A stretch of 64,000 nucleotides of DNA. Origin: Hymenopus coronatus (lineage: Eukaryota; Arthropoda; Insecta; Mantodea; Hymenopodidae). Below the pieces are notes generated by a model. It was not told the DNA's origin, searched no databases, and worked only from the letters and a program-made list of their open reading frames with translations. The position numbers were made by a program, and so were the translations under genes. Below, one piece after another: positions 1-12,794 of this stretch (positions are counted from its first letter, which is position 1; the number at the start of each line of letters is the position of its first letter). The stretch spans positions 29,812,501-29,876,500 of the forward strand of contig CM060895.1 of the NCBI GenBank assembly GCA_030762935.1. Direction: 5' to 3'.

Positions 1-48
1 GACACGCAGCGGTGCCACCCATACGATTTTCTGATCCGTGCACGGTGC
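1..48 (-). CDS. TTC28: Probable TTC28 exon 28, cut by window edge
   Basis: A GC-rich stretch behind a good acceptor (CTATAG|GCACCG) at the left edge. If it joins the 1670 donor in phase 1 it reads GTVHGSENRMGGTAA. All three frames are open over this short length, so frame and identity are inference. Confidence 0.4.
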
Positions 49-3000
49 CTATAGTCCCAAGAATGTGTGAAATGCTGAAGGACAGCAATTTCGAGCAACT
101 GCTGTAATAGGTTAGTGAAATAAAATGATGATTGTGTGCATGCCAACAGATTACTGACAGTTTATGAGTAAAATACTTGGGAAATTGTGTACTAAAATGT
201 CTGTGTTTGCCACATTCTCTTTTGGTTTTCTCCTGTTGGTTTTCTTGGATGCATACATTGATGCGTACACAGTAAAATTTCAATGAGTGGCTAAGCTGAT
301 GATGGAAATAAAAATGTCTCCAAAATGCATTCGAAATAACTAAAAAATTAGTGATGTTATTAAAGTGAAATATAAAATATTTAAATATATATATTTCTTG
401 CAAATATACTATTTTACTGTGATTTTTCCCATAGTATTTATTGACGTTTTAACAAAAAGTGTGTCAAAAATCTTTATGTATAAATTACCGTTTTTGTACC
501 AGCTCTATACACCAAGAGAGTTTCTATCACATAGTTAAAGGATTTTTCGCTTACCATAACTGCTAATTTACTACAGCGGCTTAAATTCCCCTTCTTGAAA
601 CATGCATCAAATATGTTATGTAAAATTTACGTTTTAAATATCAATATGGGCATAAATTAATTGCTGCATTCCTCAAATTATTTTATTAAGATTCTTCAAT
701 GAAAGACGAAACTTACAGGAATACTTTTTGAACCAATGCTGGAATCATGATGGCAGTTTTTCTAGTGAAAGTAGTTAGGTATATAAACACAAATTATAAA
801 CTACTTTCTCCCATATCTTCCGATTGTTTGCTCCCAAGAGCCCAGATTTACAATTGGATCACATTTGAACAAATTAGCTGTCACCGCCAGAATTCAAAGC
901 ATGGACACTCTATCACTGAGCTACTTCAGTTGCTTCTAAAATGTACACAAAATGTCTATCAACCAAGTCAAATAGCCAAACATAAGGCTATCTCTATTTT
1001 ATGAGATGTATTTTAATAATAGCTTGCAATGCTGCAATTCAATTTTTATGTTCTGGTGTCCAGACACGCAAAGAATTTTACACCATTAACCCAAAGATTA
1101 AATCAGTCAATATGTGAACATCATTACCATGAGCATTTGTTCCTAAGGTAAAGTCGACAGTATGACCTAAGATATTTAAGGTGGTATATAAATGGAACAA
1201 AAGAATGTCACATTATTTTTCCAAATATATGGTAAATTGTAATATCTTAATTTGTCTGTTTCAGTGATACAATTCTTTCTTTTTGTGGTATGTTGCTAAC
1301 TATTTACCATTAATTTTTATTCTTGGACTTAAGAGAAAGAAACTGCAAAACATATACTCTTACTGTATACATATACTCTGACACATTGTCAGCACAAGAG
1401 TGAACTCATCTTGTAGTTCCTTTTTACAACACATGTGGAAATTGTATTATTACTACCCAGAAATATAATAGAACATCATTAAAAATGTTAAACTGAAATG
1501 GTAGCATGAATTATGTTTATGTATCAACTAAGCTTCCACAATAGAACTATTAAGATCACAGAGTAGGGAAGTTAAAAGTAAGCATTACAACCAACTATTT
1601 TAAATATAATAATCACACATGTTAATGTTACAACTATTTTTCTGTTTAAAACATTAACTAATTACCCACCATGATGAAGAGGAGGAACTGGCTGCCCTGT
1701 AGCTACACCATCTGTTGGCGGACATAAACCATCTCCTGCAGCACTATATAAATTGCGAATACGAGTCTGATGTGCCAGAGTAAGAGTAGCAACACATGGA
1801 GAGGTATCTGGTGCTACTACAGGAGGGCTAGGAGTAAAAGCTGCATCACTTTCTCCACCACCACCTGGCCTTCCAACCACCTAATTTAAGCAATGAAAAC
1901 AATGTCATTATTTCACTCAAAGTAGTGGAAAATTTCACAGAAAGCACAGCAAGTAGACATGCAAAGGCTGTGTGCATATTGAATGTCTGTATGTGGTAGT
2001 ATATTTGGTTACAGACTAATTGACTTTTCAAATCTTCATTTTGACAATGTTATGAAACTATTCAGTAATTCAACGTATTTTTTAACTCTCAAAAGAGGAA
2101 CTGATGTACCATTAAATCCAAGCTTCTAATAATCATGAATCCAGTAATGTATAGTCAACTCCTGACTATCTCAAACAATGTCAAGGAGAAGATGTACAGA
2201 AAATCAACATAAATACAGTAAAACCCATCATTATACTCCTGATTCATTATGCTTTATTTGTAAAGTCTCTGGTTTTACCCTCTTTAACACTTCCAAATCC
2301 TGCTATTAGTATTTTTTTTCAAGTCAGAAATAACAGATTAGACATGATGAAAATATAAGTTTTGTTGCACTAAAATATCATTATATCTTTGCATAGTCCC
2401 CTTCAACTGCTATGGGAGGCTGCGCCATAGCCGAGTGGTTAGACCACTCCCCTCTCACCTAGATGGCCCGGGTTCGATCCCAAGCGACCGCATGTGAGAT
2501 TTGTGGTGGACAAAGTGGCGCTGGGGCGGGTTTTCTCCGGGTTCTCCAGTTTCCCCTGCCATCGCATTGCACTGGAGCTCCATCTTCGTTCATGTATCAT
2601 CAGTCTCACTGCCTGGGATGCCAAAAATAGTTAAAGCAGGCGTTAAACACTACCAAAAAAAAAATTGCTATGGTCACATCAAGGGCTTTTAACTTGTGAA
2701 ACGACTCTATATTAAGGTAGGCTATTGACATCAAGTCCTAAATTTTTTGTAAATGTTTCTGGTTGTTTCCGAAATGTTAAGTGACTCTTTGTTTTCATGA
2801 GGCCGCAGAAGAGTGCTGCTTTCGAGTGCTGCTCAGCCTGCTTTTGAAACTGTGACTGTTGTCTCAACTTTCCTTATAAAGAAAACAAATTTTTATTTTA
2901 TTATTGTTTTCTAATGTTGTACATGTTATGATGTCATTAGACTCCTAACCAATTTTATTGTAGAACTATAGTACCACTGCTGTATCTCGACTCTGAAATT

Positions 3001-6000
3001 TTGCATGACTAAGAGAGGCACTGTTGTCTACTTTTTCCACTATTGTTATACATGTGCTTTCTCTTCATAACATCTAAACAATGAAAGCTGTAACATTAAC
3101 TATACAATAACTATAACAATAACCATAACCATAAAAATAACTACAATAAGGCTAATGCAGTAAACTCACATATGCAAAAAACTAACTTCACCTGGACTAA
3201 AGCAAACAACTGTTGATGACATGTGCTTTGCTTACAAGAGAATTAGAATATAATAAAAAATCCAGTGCCAGCACACGGGGAGAAGGAATTGGTTCTAGCA
3301 GACAGCTTCCACCCTTTGCTGTGCGCTCAACTCAACACTACTACAAACCTTGCATGATTTTCCATATGTTTCTTTCATGCTGTGTTTTGCAAGTAGCAAA
3401 ACTCTAAGCAACAACAGTAAACCATATTTATTAACAACATTACAGGAAGTCAAATTAGGCTTCTGTTGTTGAAACCAATCAGAATAACTTCCTTTACTGT
3501 GAAAATTCACAGTATTGCTGAAGGTGGCCATTCTGATATATGCCTCTCTCCTTAACTTCATAAAATGTCAGGGCTAGGGATAGATTGGTGGTACAATATT
3601 TAGTTTAAGCTGACAGGATTCGAATGGACAAAGAAGCCATTGAATATTAAATTTACAGAGCAGCCACAAAAATAAATTATATTGTGCAAAGAAAGTTAGT
3701 AATTGTTACAGCTAAGATTTATTATCTTTATATTCAAATTTTCCAAAAGTGGTAGCTTACCATGTATTTAAAAATGAGTAAATCAACTACTGATACCCAT
3801 AATCTATAATAATCTACATCCAGGCAAAACAAAGATGGACAGTGCTATGGAAATCAAAATGAAGGAGGTTAATTAGTACACATCAACTTGCCAATCAACA
3901 ACTAAACTATATAATAATTTTCCTCAATGTTAAGATCACTTCTCATACCAATGAAGCAAAACATCTGGGAATGATATTAGATGCAAAACTGTAATGGAAA
4001 GTTCATGTTAAAAAGAAAAGCAAGTAACTTGAATTGAAATTATGAATATATTGGCTAATGGAACAAAATTCAATTTTACCAGTTGAGAGCAAACTTATGC
4101 CGTACAAACAGCTCTGAAACCAATATAGACCTACAGAAATTAGCTTTGGGGTTTTACTGCAATATTAAGAAAATCCAGAGGTTTCAAAATAAAATGGTGA
4201 AAAACATTGTTAATGTACCCTGGTACATTTAAAATGATAAACAAGGTATGCCATGATCTCAGAATGGAGAAGATTCAACAAGAAATACACTACATTGCAA
4301 CAGCACACCAATAACTGCAACATTATGTTAACATTGAGGCCATCCATCTTTTTGTTGCTACAAAAGATTATGAAGAATAAACTTCATGAACTTCTTTAGT
4401 GAACTCTATGTATAGTGCTTGTTTGTGATACTAAATAATAATCTAATAAAATGCTTATGTTTGTATCTTTTCTGAAAGCTCATAATTTTTAGGGTAAAAT
4501 CATATTAGCTATGTAAACTAAGCTTGTGATTCACAAAAACAAAAGAAATTAAATAAATAAATAAATAAATAAAAACTATTAATAAAAGACAGGAAGCAAA
4601 ATCTATTAAATGGAGCTGCTCTAAAGAGCTTTAAAGAAAACAAAGCACCATCTTTTTATTTAAAACTTAAATTTTGCCATTAGTGAGGATTATAAATAGT
4701 CAAGTTTTTATGCATGATATGTTACTTACACTCACCTTGGCCACATTGTTTCCACTGTTGTTACTGCTGCTACCTGTATTATTACTGTTTGTCACTGTAG
4801 CAGTTTTTGTAGCATTCCCTCCTGTTTCCCCTGCACAGGCTGTTCTGCCATCAGGTTCCCCTCGACGCCGAACATAGCTTGTGAATGCACCTCCAGATCC
4901 ACGGTGTCCAGGGAGCAACAGAGGTGGTGGTGCAGGGCGTGGAGAAACAAATGGAAGGGGTGGGGGAGGAATCATCACAGAAGAATGAGAGGAAGGAAGA
5001 AGTGGTGGGGATCGAGATCTTAAGCCACCTCTCACACCATCATCTCCATCTAGAGAAGTAAGACTCTCCAGTGAGCTGGAGGAGCCCAAACTGAGACTTT
5101 TAGGAGCTTCTTGAGTATCTGCAAATAACCAGATTTCAGTGAATTCACCACTATTTGTAAACTGTTGGAACAGCAGAGTCTTCCAGGCCATTCACAGTGA
5201 AAATTAGACATCCATGTAATAAACATAAAAGTTTTGATTTGACCCATTCACAGTATATCATAATAGATAGAAAAAAAAATAATCACAAACTACTTTTTGG
5301 GAAGAACACAGCAAGGTAAATGTTTCAAATAAAGCAGTGAAGAAATGAAATGGCATATGAGTGAATGGTACAGCATACTTATTTAATTTCAATGACATGC
5401 TGAATAGTACATATGCTAAGTGCAAGATTTTCTTGGCCACACTTATACATTTGTAAAAAGTCCTTGGAATATAAAGCCAATGTTAAGTTTAACTCATCAT
5501 ATTTTGTTCTTTTTTGTGCACAAACTAATTGGCATGTAACCCGTTATGTCTTTTAAATTTTCTGCTTCAGTGGTTGTATATGTACAGAAAGCAATGATCA
5601 TTGAGTTGTTGGCCTTTCAGCCTGATTGATCTGATGACAAATGATGAAAATCATCAGAGATCCAAAGAGAAATAATAAACTAGACTATTAGAATACTAAT
5701 AGATTCCAATTGATAGTACAAGAATTCTCTAGCAGAGGCAATGGAATCATTGGATCCATTGTAATAAGGGCAGGCCATCAATAGGTATAAAAATGTTTTA
5801 TTTACTCTTCTACAGCATTCATTTTTTTGTAACTTGCAAATTTTCTCAGTCTCTAATTATAATTTAGGGTAATTCAGGATACATTTTTACATCATTAATA
5901 TAAAAACCACTGGCTTATGAATGCACATTCATATAAACTAATTTCTTGGGTGAAATAATAGAAAACTTAACTGCAAAAATTTGCAAGATTAATGTCTCTG

Positions 6001-9000
6001 AGAAATAACATATCCTTACCAAACAGAGCAAGAAGAGCTTGTAAAACAAACTGGATGTTTCTGCGATTTGCTAGCTTTCCTGTACGTAATGTGACCTCAT
6101 CTTGTCCAACTTCCATCAAATCAAATCCTGCAAAATATTTCAAGAGAAAAGTTAATAAAACAACTTGACAACAACCTCATAACTACTTTAAGAAAATCTC
6201 TTAAAGAATGTGATTTATCCTGTTGAAATGATACCATGAAAATGTTTTGATATTTCTGGTGAACAAATACAATAGCCAGTATAAGCAAAAATCCAGATGA
6301 ATGGAAAGCTGGCTTATACAAATACGAAGCACGTCCAGAAAGTAAGTTCTGTTTCAATTCATCTCCGCTGCAGTGCTGCGATCACAGTTCCGCACATGCG
6401 CGGTAGATGCTCTGTATCAAGGAGAAGAAATGTGCGCCATTTTGAGATCGCTGTCAGCCACATATGCTTTGTTTACAATGTTGGTGTTGATTGAAAATCC
6501 TGCCGCTTGTGAAATCAGATCTGTGATTCGTTTTCTGAATGCTAGGAAAGTGAAACCAATTGAAATTTATCGGCAAATTTGCAAAGTTTATAGACAAAAT
6601 GCGATGAGTGATTCAATGGTGAGAAGATGGGTCCGACAGTTCAATGAAGGACATAGTGAAGTGCACGATGAAGAGCGAAGTGGGCATCCATCTTTGGTTA
6701 GAGAAGAACTGGTTCACACGATTGACGACAAGATCCAGGAAAACCGCAAGTTTACAATTAGTGCTCTCACTATGGAATTTCCCCAAAGCTCATGATCACT
6801 AATTCATGAAATTGTTACCGAAAAACTGAAATTTTGTAAACTTTGCTCACGGGTACCAAAGATTCTTACTGAGCAACACAAAACAAAACGGATGGATAGT
6901 GCACTTCAGTTTTTAACCCGTTATGATGAAGACGGCAAAGAATTTCTGACACAGATAGTCACAGGAGATGAGACTTGGGTTTCTTACGACACCCCTGAAA
7001 GTAAGCGGCAATCAATGTAATGGAAGCACACTTCATCCCCAGCAAAGGTTAAGTCGAAACAAATCTTGACACCTCGAAAAATGATGTGCTCAGTGTTCTG
7101 GGACTGGAAAGACATCTTACTCATTGATTTCTTACCCCGTGGTCAAACACTCAAAGCAGATGTTTATTGCGAGACACTTAGGAAATTGCGCCGCGCAATA
7201 CAGAATAAGTGCCGAGGATTACTGTCAAAAGGTGTTGTTTTCTTCACGACAACGCACGACCACACACTGCAAATGTGACGAAAAGCCTCCTACAGGGATT
7301 TGGCTGGGACATGTTTGACCATCCTCCGTACAGCCCCGACCTTGCTCCTAGCGACTTTCATCTGTTCTTACATCTCAAATCTTTCCTTGGTGGTCAACAC
7401 TTCAACAATGACGAAGAGCTGAAAGAAAATGTTTCCAACTTTTTGAAGACACAGACGGCAAACTTCTATGTAGAAGGTATACAAAACTTGTGCCATACTA
7501 TGACAAATGCATGCAAAATTTTGGCAGTTATGTGGGAAAGTAGTTTAAGAGTTGTAAAATTTTGTGCAATAAATAATTATTCTGTATCTGTACACAATTT
7601 AATTTTATTACCAAACGGAACTTACTTTCTGGACGTACCTTGTAAAAGCTACAAATAAGCTATCAGCAACTAGTAAAAAACCTAAATAGGCATGTTATAA
7701 ATATTCCTACATTTGTAAAATTGTACTGTGTGTTATACAAGGTATTAGGGGCATGAGTGCACAGACTTCAATGGTAACTTCCTGATATTAAGCCGAAACA
7801 TAAGTTTCTGTACAGTTTTCCTTTGCATAAATAAAAAATAAAATTGGTCAAATGTTTGTGAATATGTCATCACACCTGAATGAGTGTTTGATAATTCACA
7901 TTTGAATTTGTTTTATCTTTGATGATCAGACTAAATCTTATGCATAGCCTCTTATGCATCTTTAGTTCAAGTCTCATGAATATGATCAGATAGCTTGAAA
8001 GAAGACTATTCCCCTCCTCTCGTTAGTGGCAGTAGCTGATATTAAATACACAGACACATGGAAAACTAGATTTCAAATACAAACCAAAACAAAACATTGG
8101 GCTGGCCATAAAACAAAACAAAACATTTAGCTCTTAAGTCTTAATCTGTTCCCAGATTATGCAGTAATGTATACAATAATGTTCAATTATCTCAATTACC
8201 TTTGAGGTCAGATGAAGCTGTTATTGGACTTTTTGAAATCTCCCAGCACATGAAATCTGAGCACTCATACCCCTAACACCCTATATAAGCTCAGTTAACA
8301 GAGTTAAAGACTTTTTAAATAGAGCAATTAAGCAACAATAACAACAAAAAAGTAGGCCTTTTTACAGAATTTTATATGACAGAGAAAAGAAAACCTTTTT
8401 GATATTATATACATATTACATATTCCAAGCACATATTATATACTTAGTTACTTGTGTACTGCTTTTCATGCGAGTTTATTCTTTGTTTTTTGTTACTGCT
8501 TCACTTTGTTACTACTGTCTTTCACACCCAATTTAGAATGGGACGCTGAGAACCACAGTAGTTAAAGAGCATCCATAATTAACACACCATTTACATTTTA
8601 CTAGTAAAAGGCAGTTTATACCCAGAGAATTATGCTCATTGGGACTTTCTATGCAGATGATTATTCACAGTACTACCACAAGTTCAGTCAGTAAAATTAA
8701 AATGTGTTGTAGTATGAAAATTGGGAATGAAGAGAACTTATGGTAGTACTATGTATAAAGAAATGAAAGTTCATTTTTAATCACTCTGGCTTCCCTTGCT
8801 GGAACTTCAGAACTTGCTGGAACAAGCTCTAAAACATTTTTCCATAAGTTTTATTATAGAATCATTCTGCTGCCAGAACAATTAAGAATTAATTTAGAAG
8901 ATGTAATATGAAAAAAAAATAAAAAAACCATCTCTGTTTTCCCAAAAGATAATTCAAACTTTTTTCCTATAATTGTCATTATCTTTGTCATCTTTGACAT

Positions 9001-12000
9001 TAGATCTCCACTACTCAAGATATAAAATAAAAGAATGATGTACCTTTTCAAGGATCATTAAATATCAGCAGGCATTTTTAATTGAAATCTATGTCTACAC
9101 AAAACACACCACCAGTTTACACATTGTTTCATCTAACGTTCTAGTGAACAGAACTTATAAGAAATTTCATTCCAGTTATGCTTGAAGTAGCATTTGTTAG
9201 CAACAAGACACAATGCTGTAAGTTAGTTAACAGATATTAATATAACAATTAATAATTGTAACAATTCTCCACTTTTCTTTCTGAAATCCAAGGACTAGTT
9301 TTGCAATAAAAGGATTTATTGCATCAACTCATTTTCTTTTTGATCTTGTTTATTTACATTGTTATGGTTACTGCTAAGAGGTTGGTTGTGTACTAAGGCA
9401 TTGCTAACTACTGGAGTAAAATGTAAATAAACAAGATCAAAAAGAAAATAAGTTGACGATGCAATAGATCCGTTTATTGCGAAACCAGTCCTTGGATTTG
9501 AAAAAGAAAGTAGAGAATTTTTTACATTTATTTGTTGTTATATTAATATGTGTGTTACTTCACTGTTACCATTTCTTTTTACATATTATAGTTTAACCGA
9601 GTTTAATTACATCTGTTATTCTGTATGACCCTAAAAGTTCCTACATAATACATTTGATAATAAACTGAATAAAACCTGCAATGAAAATGCTGTTTGCACT
9701 ACTTTTTTCACTCAAATGAGAAAAAAACTGAAATCTTAATGCTGATTACTAATTTTTCTGTCTAGTAGCACAAAGTTTAAATTTGAAAACCATGAAAAAA
9801 AGATCTTACCAAGAGATGCAAGAAGTTCATGGCAGCCAGGAACACGCCAGAGCTTTACACTAATTGGAACTTCTATACTTTCTGTTTCCAAATTCTTCAT
9901 GCTAAACTGGCCAATCACTTGTCGGATTACACCTATTATGTCATCAGCCACTTCCACATTAGACATCAACTTGGAGAGAGCATATAAGGAGGTTCCAGTA
10001 AGACCTATTAAAAAATATACATCATTCAAACTGAGATACTTTTTGGATTTTAATGTAATAATATTTCTACTAAAATTAATGCTAAATTAATTCATAGTTC
10101 TCAGTAATTGTTCACTTTTTACAAATTTTACTTTTCTGTGTAACTATCTGCTCATTTCCTACATTGTTCTTAAGCAGTATGGTAGGCGAATATTTAACCA
10201 GTTTTGGTGTTCTTTTGCTGTTTAGCCTCTTCATTTGGAAAACTTTAACATTCCCAGAACTTAGAAGCCTGTGCCTAGGGTCAGGTGTCTGTTGAGGAGC
10301 AGATAGACTCTGGGTCTAAGAGCATAGCCAAGATGGGTGATCCAGTCAATGCCTGGTATGAGAGTGAGCAAGAAGATGATAATGATGGTGAAATGGAAAG
10401 GAAATTTGTAGAGGGGGTGATAGAATGAATGGCAGGGAAAATCAGATAGCCTGAGTAAACCTATGCCACTTCATCACTACAAATCCCACATCAAACCCAG
10501 GCCACTTTGGTGAGAGGTGAGCTGTGTTACTATTTGGCCACAGTGCTGCCCTGTCCAGTTTTAGTAAAAGTGAAAGTTAAAGAATGCCAAGGACTTTGAT
10601 CTAAGGCACTATAACACCTCCAAGATGCTCTAATTACATCACTTAAAGGTCTGCATCCATTTAGCATTGAACAGCAACTAAATCTTTAAAACATTTTCTT
10701 GTGATATAAATGCTCCATATTTATATACATATATATGCCAAAAATGGGATGCACAAGTTACAGGCTAAAAGGCTGAAACTTTTACTGAATTTTCTGCAAT
10801 AATTAAAAGAAAAATAAAACAAGAAATTTGTGATTAAATTTTATTTTAATACGAAGGAAATAAAATGTATAGACAGTCAATTAGAATTATTCGACTTTAA
10901 ATATGAAGTGAGTATGAAAATGTTGTTCTCCATTTGCAATTGAAATCATTTCCAAACATGTCTTTGATCTTATAAGGAGAGTTGCAATAATTTTGCTAAA
11001 ATCTATTCACTAAGTTTAAAGTACCCAAACTAAGAAATAAATTATGATACCTGAATAACTAATAGACTTGTAGAAATGAAACTCTGCCAAATCTTTGCTC
11101 CTTAGCCAAAGATATAGCGTCATTAAATTACTAGGTAAGCCCTGTTGCAAAACATCCAAGAGTCAACAGGAAAGTGGTGCAGACAAAGGTGCACTAAAAT
11201 ATGTATCTTAAGATATATTATGGAAATGTTGATCTTGTCACAGCACAATTTGTGAAAATATTCTCGCTCACCTGTCTAAGCTTAGCAGCAGGAATCCTTG
11301 TGATTTCTTGCATGATGTTATCACTAAGATTCTGTAGATTACACAGGGATTTCTGCTGCTGAACTTGAATGAACGGGAACATCTTCAACTTGTTATACTG
11401 CCTGTTTGGGAGCAGATGGTCAATATTTTCAGCATTTATTTAAGGTAAGGACTCCAGTGCACCTTTGCTGGCACCACTTTCCCAGTGCACCACTTACACA
11501 GTGGAGAGAAACTGGAGAGAAACTGCGAGAGATGTTACCTTATAATTTAATTATGCTATATATACATAAAATGTTAGCTTCACAAATGTAGAAAACAGAA
11601 ATTTTTGTGGCACATTGAGACTAATTAATAACATGTGATCCAAGCAAATTTTAACTAGTATTGCCAATGGGTCACTAGACCAATTTTGCAGCATAATCTA
11701 GATGTCCAAATAACTCTCCATAAGGAATGTGTTTCTAATTGTGTATTTCGAGTAGTTTTAAGTCCATTGTTTGGCAGTAAAACAAAAAGAAAATCTAAGC
11801 CAAGAAATTCATGATTTCTGATTCCCTACATTTCTACTGAAAATATGAAGAAAAATACAGTCAATCATTACATTTAAAAGCTATTTTCCAACATGTACTT
11901 ACCAAGCAATGCCTGCAAGCTAGCACTACACTGGGTAAGTCGTTCCTCAGGGTCACTCTGCGGAAAGAAGACTGATGACGGTATACCATTAGCAGCAGGC

Positions 12001-12758
12001 TCAAAACGGAATCCAACAGACATCAGAAGATCCTTCCATCCATTCACATGACCAACCTTATTTTCTATGCTCTTTTGTGTAGTATACATGGCATTCTTCT
12101 GCCCTCTGTGGATTCTCTGGAGAGACTTTTCAACCTGGCATAGTAAATAGTGCTATTGTAAAGAGTATCACTGAGAACATTTAACACAGTGAAGTACAGA
12201 CAAATAATATTGATTAATGAGCCAGAAAGTTGAAACACAGCACTGTTTCTAAGATTCTAACTTATCAACAGACTAATAATTTAATTTTGAGCTGAACCTT
12301 CAATTCATGCTCTACTAATTGTATATTTTACCTAGTGCTTGTTTCATGAAGCATTATTAACATCCTGAACTAATACTAACAGACCTCAGAGGTTGACTTG
12401 AAGCTTTCCCTAGTGTTGATTAAGTTGTCCCTTTTGACAGTTTATTGAACTTTAAGTTAGGATTTTGTTCTCCCATATAACAATTCTGAATGGACCCTGA
12501 ACACTTTTAAGTATGGTGATTCTAATCCTACATCATATCTCTCATCCCAAAAATTATGAGCTAAATGATTTATTATTTGCTTTCTCCTTTATGTTTCTGA
12601 AGTTCTCTTTATGCGTAATGAACACATTTTTAATGCTGAATTTGTTCTGTGTTGCCAATTATTTATATTCTTTTAGCACAATTTTTTTAAAACGGTAATC
12701 AATATGATAGTCGACATTGGTTGAGGGTTTGGATAACAGTTCACTAAAACATATATTA

Positions 12759-12794
<36 letters not shown>

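Noticed and set aside
2420..2495. A tRNA gene on the plus strand
   Set aside because: tRNA-like only as the head of a SINE with a body, poly(A) tail and target duplication.
4700..4877. A plus-strand ORF with a hydrophobic run (LLLLLLPVLLLFVTVAVFV)
   Set aside because: It is the antisense shadow of the Ser/Asn/Thr-rich part of TTC28 exon 26.
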